Source: JAFAXD01 sp035472475
GTDB lineage: Bacteria; Pseudomonadota; Alphaproteobacteria; Rhizobiales; Xanthobacteraceae
Length of the DNA: 11,556 bases
Reading direction: 5' to 3'
Assembly: GCA_035472475.1 (NCBI GenBank)
Contig: DATIPA010000159.1
Location: forward strand, 1-11,556
Both the position numbers and the translations under genes were made by a program. Positions 6,252-11,556 of this stretch are shown one piece after another (positions within the stretch are counted from its first letter, which is position 1; each line of letters begins with the position of its first letter). Below the pieces are notes generated by a model. It worked only from the letters and a program-made list of their open reading frames with translations, had not been told where the DNA came from and did no database searches.

Positions 6252-7349
6252 TCATGCCGACATCTCGAAGAGCTGCGCCGGCGTACGCGTCAGCCGCTCG
6301 CAGCTGTTTTCGGTGACGACGACGACGTCGCCGAGCACCATGTAGCCGGCCACAGGATGATAGGTGTTCGGGTGCACGATGATGGTCATCCCGGGCCGCA
6401 ACACGATATCGACATCCTCAAGCAGCGACGGCTTTATGTCCGTGCTCAGGCCCAGTCCGTGGCCGCGCACCCGCGTGTATTTGCTTGTCGTGTATTCGCC
6501 AAGCCCGTGTCGGCGAAACACGTCGTTTTCGGCGCGCGCGACGTCGGCCGCAGTGACCCCCGGCTTCACGGCCGCGATCCCAGCTTCCATGGCTTCGTGC
6601 CAGATTGCGAATGCCTGCTTCTGAACCGGATTGGCTTTGCCAAGAACCAGCGTACGGCAGATCTGTGCGAGGTAGCCTTCGATCGCAGGCGTTAACTCGG
6701 TGGTCACGAGGTCGCCCGGCTTCAGCGTGCGTTCCGACGGCGGCGCCATGCCGCGCACGTCCGCATTCCCGGAGCCGATGATCATGAAGTTGTCCGGTGA
6801 ACCCTTGCGCCGCAGGAACGCTTCGACATCGGCAACGACTTCATACTGCTTGCGGCCCGGTCTCGCCGCATTCCGGAAGAATTCGTACCCTTCGTCGGCC
6901 AGCGCAACAGCGCGGCGCATGACGGCGATTTCGTTCGGTGCCTTCTCCATCAGCAAACGATCAAGCAACCCGGTGCCGTCCTCAAGCCGGAAGCTCCGCT
7001 CGCTCGCCGTAAGCCACGCCGGCAGAAGTGTTCGCGGCGCGGCGACAAGGCGCTGATTGGAAACGGCTTCGAGCTCGCGACCGACTGCGTGCGCAAGATT
7101 GCGGACGAGCCTGGTATCGACCCCGTCCGCTTCCCCCTGCGCCCGTTCGGCTTCGGCGGCGTTTTCAACGAACAGGCGGCAGCGACCATCGGCGGTCAGG
7201 ATCGCAATTCCGTCGGCCTCCAGAATGCCGAAATCGGACACGTAACGCAGATAGGCTTCCTGCCAAGACGTACCGTAGACAACGATGGCCTCCAGGCCGT
7301 CGCGACGCATTTCCGCGAGCAGCCGCTCGCGCCGTTCCCGTGCAAGCAT
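6252..7349 (-). CDS. M24-family (creatinase/Xaa-Pro peptidase-like) hydrolase with altered metal site
   Basis: A 365-residue creatinase/prolidase-fold protein. The N-terminal domain spans about 1-130 (RERLLAEMRRDGLEAIVVYG) and the pita-bread domain about 135-360. Family landmarks are clear: PGDLVTTELTPAIEGYLAQI then CRT (211-233), RGHGLGL (295-301), RPGMTIIVHPNTY (318-330) and VVVVTENSCERLT near the end. Compared with the usual D, D, H, E, E metal set, the positions read E218, Q229, H297, H326 and about G340, so only the histidine is kept as in classical members. Creatinase and related C-N hydrolases of this fold also work without metal, so a metal-free amidinohydrolase or amide hydrolase is plausible. 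The ATG at 7349 follows GGGGAG by 12 bases; a GTG at 7391, 4 bases after the ligase stop, would add 14 residues. Second gene of its unit. Confidence 0.85.
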   Translation of the reverse strand: MLARERRERLLAEMRRDGLEAIVVYGTSWQEAYLRYVSDFGILEADGIAILTADGRCRLFVENAAEAERAQGEADGVDTRLVRNLAHAVGRELEAVSNQRLVAAPRTLLPAWLTASERSFRLEDGTGLLDRLLMEKAPNEIAVMRRAVALADEGYEFFRNAARPGRKQYEVVADVEAFLRRKGSPDNFMIIGSGNADVRGMAPPSERTLKPGDLVTTELTPAIEGYLAQICRTLVLGKANPVQKQAFAIWHEAMEAGIAAVKPGVTAADVARAENDVFRRHGLGEYTTSKYTRVRGHGLGLSTDIKPSLLEDVDIVLRPGMTIIVHPNTYHPVAGYMVLGDVVVVTENSCERLTRTPAQLFEMSA

Positions 7350-7395
7350 GACGATTATGTTCTCCCCGACCAGCTCGCGCCGCGAACCCACACCC

Positions 7396-9210
7396 TTATG
7401 GCCTGATCACGCCTGTGTCGCCATCGTCATAGAGCCGGGCGACGTCTGCCTGCCGGCGCTCACGAATTCCACGGCTGTTGAGCGAACCCTTGTCAGTGAT
7501 CTCGCCGGCATCGAGGGAAGGTGGCTCGCTCAGAACCAACGCCCGCGCGATCACGCGCGAGGAACCGGTGATGCCATCGTTCATGCGGATAAGCGCGTCT
7601 TTTACCGCTGCGCGATAGGGCGGATCGATCGCGTGCCCGGCGGGGGGAAAGATCAACAAGCCGAGATCGTCGCGATCCGGCGCTGCCACGACTACGTCGA
7701 ACACGAGCGTGCCGAGCGCCTGGCGCGCCCGTGCCCAGATTTCGGCGGCGTGCACGCGGGTGCCTGACGACAGCTTGAAGTCCTCGGCGACGCGCCCGTT
7801 GAAACGAAAGCCGCGACTGGCATCGGCCTCATCCACGAACGTCACGGCGTCGCCGGTGATGAAATAGCCTTCGTCGTCGAACGCTTGCTTGGTCAATTCG
7901 GGAGCGCGCCAGTAGCCTGGCGTGACGTTGGGGCCGCGCACCCGGATCTCGAGCTTGCCGCCGTTTGGCACGAGCTTGACCTCCTGGCCCGGCAGTGGTG
8001 GGCCGATGTTTCCGATCTCGGCGTCGTGCCGGTTGAGGATGAGTGAACCCGGCGCAGTCTCGGTCAGACCCCAGCCGCTGATCATGCTCGGTGGATCGTG
8101 CGGCCGCTCGCGCTGGGCGAGTTCGGCAAGGCCGTGCCAGAGGTGCTCGGGCAGCGTCGCCGCGGCGTAGAACATCGCATCGAGGTCGGCGAAGAAACGC
8201 TTGCGCAACGCGTTGTCCTGCGCAAGCGCAGGCAGCAGCAGCTCAAAACCCTTCGGCACGTTGAGGTACATGGTTGACGATACTTCACGCAGATTGCGCA
8301 GCGAGCGTTCGAATTCGGCCGGTGTCGGCTTGCCATCGTCGATGTACAGAGTGCCGCCCGACCGAAGCACTTGTCCGATGTTGTGGTTGCCGCCAAACAC
8401 ATGGCTCCACGGCAGCCAGTCAACCAAAACCGGCGGGCGTCTGACGATGAACGGCCAGATCTGCTCGAACATCGTCATGTTGGAGTTGAGCATCCGATGC
8501 GTGATCGTTACGCCCTTCGGGGTTCCAGTCGAACCCGATGTAAACAGGAATTTGGCAACCGTGTCGGGGCCGATCATGGCCGCGGCTTGTGACAACGCCG
8601 CAGGTGCCCCGCCCCTTAGGAGGACTGAGAACGGCGTTGCACCCGGCACCTCGGATGAGGGCGCGCCGAGCACGATCTCACGCCCGCGCATTTCTGGAAT
8701 CTTTAGCGCGCGCGCAAAACGCGCATCCGCCACATACACGAGGCCTGGATCAAGCAAATTTACGATATAACGCAGCTTGCCGAGATCCTGGCTGATCAAC
8801 GAATAAGCAACCGAAATCGGCGCGAATGGAACGCCTGCGTTCATAGCTGCCAGTGCCAGCAACTGGTGCTCGATCGCGTTGCCGGAGAGAATCAGCACCG
8901 GGCGCTCGCTGCCGAGGCTACGTTGCGCCAGCGCTTGCGCGATGAGTTGAACCTGTTGCGCGGTTTCAGCGTAGCTGATGGATACCCAGCCTTCGCGGTC
9001 GGGGCGCCGCTCGGCCAGGAAGGTGCGCGTTGGGCGTTCCTTGGCCCAGCCCGACAGATGATCGTGAAAGCGATCCGGATAGGGCTGCAATGGCTCTTTC
9101 GGCAGCAACCGGATCACGCCGGCGGAGTCGCGACGCACGTCGACCGTGACGTCGCGGAAGCGGGCGTGCACACTGCCCGTTCGGCGGTCGTCGAGTGTCT
9201 GGATACTCAC
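7396..9210 (-). CDS. Acyl-CoA synthetase (AMP-forming), feruloyl-CoA synthetase-like
   Basis: A 604-residue adenylate-forming ligase: carboxylate plus ATP and CoA to acyl-CoA. Core motifs are complete: the phosphate loop TSGSTGTPKG (224-233), the A5 motif SGWGLTETAPG (378-388), the A7 motif YFITGDAV (449-456), the hinge region FRFNGRVAEDFKLSSGTRVH (468-487), and a C-terminal catalytic lysine K574 in DAGEITDKGSLN. FKLSSGT, MFYAAATLPEHLW and DAGEITDKG are close to what I know of feruloyl-CoA synthetases, so an aromatic (hydroxycinnamate-like) acid is the best guess, but no enoyl-CoA hydratase/lyase partner is present. First gene of the right minus-strand unit, followed closely by the M24-like gene. 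The start is a GTG at 9210 with a weak GGGA ribosome binding site; no early in-frame ATG exists. Confidence 0.9.
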   Translation of the reverse strand: MSIQTLDDRRTGSVHARFRDVTVDVRRDSAGVIRLLPKEPLQPYPDRFHDHLSGWAKERPTRTFLAERRPDREGWVSISYAETAQQVQLIAQALAQRSLGSERPVLILSGNAIEHQLLALAAMNAGVPFAPISVAYSLISQDLGKLRYIVNLLDPGLVYVADARFARALKIPEMRGREIVLGAPSSEVPGATPFSVLLRGGAPAALSQAAAMIGPDTVAKFLFTSGSTGTPKGVTITHRMLNSNMTMFEQIWPFIVRRPPVLVDWLPWSHVFGGNHNIGQVLRSGGTLYIDDGKPTPAEFERSLRNLREVSSTMYLNVPKGFELLLPALAQDNALRKRFFADLDAMFYAAATLPEHLWHGLAELAQRERPHDPPSMISGWGLTETAPGSLILNRHDAEIGNIGPPLPGQEVKLVPNGGKLEIRVRGPNVTPGYWRAPELTKQAFDDEGYFITGDAVTFVDEADASRGFRFNGRVAEDFKLSSGTRVHAAEIWARARQALGTLVFDVVVAAPDRDDLGLLIFPPAGHAIDPPYRAAVKDALIRMNDGITGSSRVIARALVLSEPPSLDAGEITDKGSLNSRGIRERRQADVARLYDDGDTGVIRP

Positions 9211-9247
9211 AGGCGTTTCCCGTTAGCGTGTTGATTTCCTGCGAAGA

Positions 9248-9329
9248 ATTGTAGCCCGCGTGGAGCGTAGCGCAATGCGAATAGGGACCCTGCCTGCGCC
9301 GCGCTCCGCATGGGCCGCAACGCTACAAT
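9248..9329. repeat. REP-like imperfect inverted repeat in the divergent promoter gap
   Basis: An 82-bp palindromic element between the ligase and hyuA-like genes. The ends are ATTGTAGC (9248-9255) and its complement GCTACAAT (9322-9329). Inside them GGAGCG (9262-9267) pairs with CGCTCC (9302-9307). The left arm (GTAGCCCGCGTGGAGCGTAG) resembles the short dispersed elements with a GTAGCCCGGATGGAGCG-type core that I recall from Bradyrhizobium/Rhodopseudomonas intergenic DNA. It could fold as a hairpin. Each arm also contains TACAAT, which resembles a -10 box; the one at 9253-9248 read on the minus strand is 37 bases ahead of the ligase GTG. Confidence 0.6.
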
Positions 9330-9347
9330 GCTCGTCGCGGCCAGCGC

Positions 9348-9353
9348 TTGACA
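9348..9353 (+). promoter_or_regulatory. Candidate -35 box TTGACA ahead of the hyuA-like gene
   Basis: A perfect TTGACA lies 75 bases before the ATG at 9429. No convincing -10 hexamer follows at normal spacing (the nearest A/T-rich bases are CTCTATG around 9374-9380, with a long spacer), so this is weak. Confidence 0.2.
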
Positions 9354-9428
9354 TCCGGGCACCGCGGTGGTCGCTCTATGGCCCCACCAGAAGCATTCCC
9401 GGAAACGCTTGCAAGCAGTGGACAGTGC

Positions 9429-11468
9429 ATGATCGTCGTCGCAATTGATATTGGCGGCACCTTCACAGATCTGATCGGATTCGACACCGAAGAGGGCCGC
9501 TTTGTCGAAGCCAAGAGCCTGACGACACCGGCGCAGCTGACCCGCGGCATCGTCGACTGCATGCGCAAAAGCGGTCTTGACGCGACGGCGATCGATGAAC
9601 TGATCCATGGCTCGACCATCGCCATCAACACTCTGATCGAGCGCAAAGGCGCGAAGACCGGGCTGATCGTCACGCGCGGCACCCGCGACGTGTACGCCAT
9701 TGGTCGCGGCAATCGGCCGGAAGCCTACAACCTCCTGTTCCACAAGCATCGACCGTTGGCCGAGCGGCATCTCATCCGCGAAGTCAACGAGCGGCTATTC
9801 GCAAGCGGCGAGGTACACGAAAAGCTGCAGCCCGCGAGTGTCGAGGCGGCCTGTGACACGCTCAAGGCCGCGGGTGTGGAGGCGGTGGCGGTCTGCTTTC
9901 TGCATTCCTATGCGAACCCCGAACACGAGCGCCAGGCGGGCGCGATGGTGCGGGCCGCGCTGCCGGATGCATATCTCTCGCTTTCCCACGAAATCCTGCA
10001 CGAATATCGGGAGTTCGAGCGTACATCGACCACGGTGGTCAACGCCTACATCGGTCCCAAGGTCGGCGGTTACGTGAAGAGCCTGAAGGACGACCTTGGC
10101 AAGGTCGGTTTTCGCGGCGATCTCGCCATCATGCGCTCGAATGGCGGTGTGATGACGCCGGAGGTCGCGACCGACCGGCCGGTGGCCATGATGGAGTCTG
10201 GGCCGGTCGGCGGCATCATTGCCTCTGCGCGCGTTGGGCACGCGCTCGGTTTTCCAAACGTGATCTCGTTCGACATGGGCGGCACGACCGCCAAGGCGAG
10301 CCTTATTCGCGACGGCGAACCGACTATGGCGCCTGGCTATTACGTGGGCGGCTATGCCAGCGGCCACCCGGTAATGTTGCCGATGATCGATGTGGTTGAA
10401 GTTGGTGCCGGCGGCGGCTCGATCGCCTGGATCGACGAAATCGGGGCCCTCAAGGTCGGCCCCCAGAGCGCCGGGGCCGATCCGGGCCCGATCTGCTATC
10501 GCGGCGGTGGCAGAGAGCCGACCATTACGGATGCCAACGTGGTGCTTGGACGCCTCGACCCCGACAATTTCCTCGGCGGTCAGATGAAGCTCGATGCGGA
10601 CGGCGCGGCGCGCGGGATCAGGGAGAAGATCGCGGCCCCGCTCAAGATGGAGTTGACTGCGGCCGCGCAGGCGATCCTCGATATTTCGATCTCCACCATG
10701 TCGCTTGCGGTGCGTGAGGTCTCGGTCAAGAAAGGCTTCGATCCGCGCGACTTCGTGCTGGTTGCGGCAGGCGGCGCCGGCCCGCTCCACATTGCGGCGG
10801 TTGCGCGCGAACTGCATGTTCCCAAAGTAATCATACCGTTGTTCCCTTCGCATTTCTCGGCGCTCGGCATGCTGCTTGCCGATGAGCGTCACGATTTCAT
10901 CCGCACCCACTACGGCGATCTCGCCGGCATCGACTTTCCGGCACTGGTTCAAACCCACGCCGAGATGCTACGCGAGGCAACAAGCGGGCTACGCCACAAG
11001 GACAGCGCCGAGCAACAGATCCACCTCGACCTGCGTTATGTCGGCCAGGAGTTCACACTGCAGGTGCCTGTTACGCTCGAGCAGCTCAAGGCTGTCGATC
11101 GGCGCGGTATCCGCCAGGCTTTCGACGCGATGTACGAACATCGCTACGCCCATCATTCGCCGGAGGAGTCGGTGGAGATGGTCAACATCCGGCTGGCCGT
11201 CATTGGCAAGCGCCCGCAGCTAGCGTTCCCAACTCTTACATACGATCTGAGAGCCTATCCGGTGCAAACGCGCGAGGTTTATTTGCTGGACCCGAAGAAG
11301 CCGATCGTTTGTCCCGTCTATGATCGCGAAAACCTTTGGGCGGGCGCAAGCATTGCTGGACCGGCGCTGATCCAGGAACACGGCACCACCACAGTGTTGT
11401 TCGAGCGCGATAGTTGCCAAGTGGCACCGTCGGGCGAGTTGGTGGTCACGGTTGGAGGCGCCGCATGA
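9429..11468 (+). CDS. hyuA: Hydantoinase/oxoprolinase family protein, HyuA-like (ATP-binding subunit)
   Basis: A 679-residue protein of the ATP-dependent N-methylhydantoinase A / 5-oxoprolinase / acetophenone or acetone carboxylase family. The actin-like ATPase motifs are intact: DIGGTFTD (7-14), GSTIAINTL (61-69), MRSNGGVM (235-242), ESGPVGG (256-262), DMGGTTAK (282-289), VGAGGGSIAW (325-334) and SAGADPGP (347-354). The C-terminal domain is present and length is typical. These proteins couple ATP hydrolysis to opening of a cyclic amide or to activation of a ketone or lactam, together with the B subunit. The ATG at 9429 was chosen because MIVVAIDIGG is the normal first strand; the in-frame start at 9348 adds 27 residues not seen in the family. 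The stop overlaps the hyuB-like start by ATGA. The substrate is not determined; the symbol names the family only. Confidence 0.92.
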   Translation: MIVVAIDIGGTFTDLIGFDTEEGRFVEAKSLTTPAQLTRGIVDCMRKSGLDATAIDELIHGSTIAINTLIERKGAKTGLIVTRGTRDVYAIGRGNRPEAYNLLFHKHRPLAERHLIREVNERLFASGEVHEKLQPASVEAACDTLKAAGVEAVAVCFLHSYANPEHERQAGAMVRAALPDAYLSLSHEILHEYREFERTSTTVVNAYIGPKVGGYVKSLKDDLGKVGFRGDLAIMRSNGGVMTPEVATDRPVAMMESGPVGGIIASARVGHALGFPNVISFDMGGTTAKASLIRDGEPTMAPGYYVGGYASGHPVMLPMIDVVEVGAGGGSIAWIDEIGALKVGPQSAGADPGPICYRGGGREPTITDANVVLGRLDPDNFLGGQMKLDADGAARGIREKIAAPLKMELTAAAQAILDISISTMSLAVREVSVKKGFDPRDFVLVAAGGAGPLHIAAVARELHVPKVIIPLFPSHFSALGMLLADERHDFIRTHYGDLAGIDFPALVQTHAEMLREATSGLRHKDSAEQQIHLDLRYVGQEFTLQVPVTLEQLKAVDRRGIRQAFDAMYEHRYAHHSPEESVEMVNIRLAVIGKRPQLAFPTLTYDLRAYPVQTREVYLLDPKKPIVCPVYDRENLWAGASIAGPALIQEHGTTTVLFERDSCQVAPSGELVVTVGGAA

Positions 11469-11556
11469 GCGTCAAACTCGATCCGGTCACTCTGGAAGTG
11501 ATCCGCAACGCGTTGCCGGCGATCGCGAACGAGATGGCGGCCGACCTGCAGCGCAC
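11465..11556 (+). CDS. hyuB: Hydantoinase/oxoprolinase family protein, HyuB-like, partial (N-terminus)
   Basis: Thirty codons are visible before the right edge: MSVKLDPVTLEVIRNALPAI followed by ANEMAADLQR. 'DPVTLEVIRNAL..IA.EM' is the typical beginning of HyuB-type subunits. The ATG overlaps the hyuA-like TGA (ATGA), giving translational coupling and the standard hyuA-hyuB order. The rest lies outside the window. Confidence 0.9.
   Translation, partial: MSVKLDPVTLEVIRNALPAIANEMAADLQR

Noticed and set aside
9795..10958. 387-codon open frame on the minus strand opposite the hyuA-like gene
   Set aside because: The opposite strand encodes a full HyuA-like protein with all motifs. This frame is rich in Arg/His with no recognisable domain, typical of an antisense shadow in GC-rich DNA.

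Overview
The window is dense, GC-rich DNA with short gaps, tight operons and Shine-Dalgarno starts. Together with the character of the proteins (a small 'NDPW' secreted protein, a feruloyl-CoA-synthetase-like ligase, HyuA/HyuB, a two-domain FbpB-type permease) and a REP-like palindrome with a GTAGCCCG core, this suggests a chromosomal catabolic region of an alphaproteobacterium, probably Rhizobiales (Bradyrhizobium/Rhodopseudomonas-like). The taxonomic call is inference from style, not a match.

Layout from left to right. Minus-strand unit B (read 3811 to 1) holds a D-2-hydroxyacid dehydrogenase, an enolase-superfamily acid-sugar-dehydratase-like protein, a possible 28-codon leader ORF, a stand-alone Rieske ferredoxin, and the first 330 residues of an ABC permease that runs off the left edge. 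A single plus-strand gene (4016-4291) encodes a small exported protein with a very strong ribosome binding site. Minus-strand unit A (read 9210 to 4307) holds a feruloyl-CoA-synthetase-like acyl-CoA ligase, two tandem and very different creatinase/M24-fold proteins, and a signal-peptide-bearing protein resembling the Asp/Glu racemase superfamily but without cysteines. Divergent from unit A, across a 218-bp gap with a REP-like inverted repeat, the plus strand carries hyuA-like and hyuB-like genes of an ATP-dependent hydantoinase/oxoprolinase, overlapping by ATGA; hyuB runs off the right edge.

Read together, this looks like an uptake-and-breakdown locus for a small organic acid or amide. The permease would import the substrate. 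The HyuA/HyuB pair and creatinase-fold proteins would cleave C-N or amide bonds, the ligase would make a CoA thioester of a carboxylic (possibly aromatic) product, and the dehydratase-like enolase plus hydroxyacid dehydrogenase would handle a hydroxy-acid. The substrate cannot be read from the sequence. The most unusual points are the two M24-fold proteins whose metal-binding residues are mostly or wholly replaced, and the cysteine-free exported racemase-like protein. No tRNA, rRNA, CRISPR, transposase or integrase was seen. No gap exceeds 300 bases.
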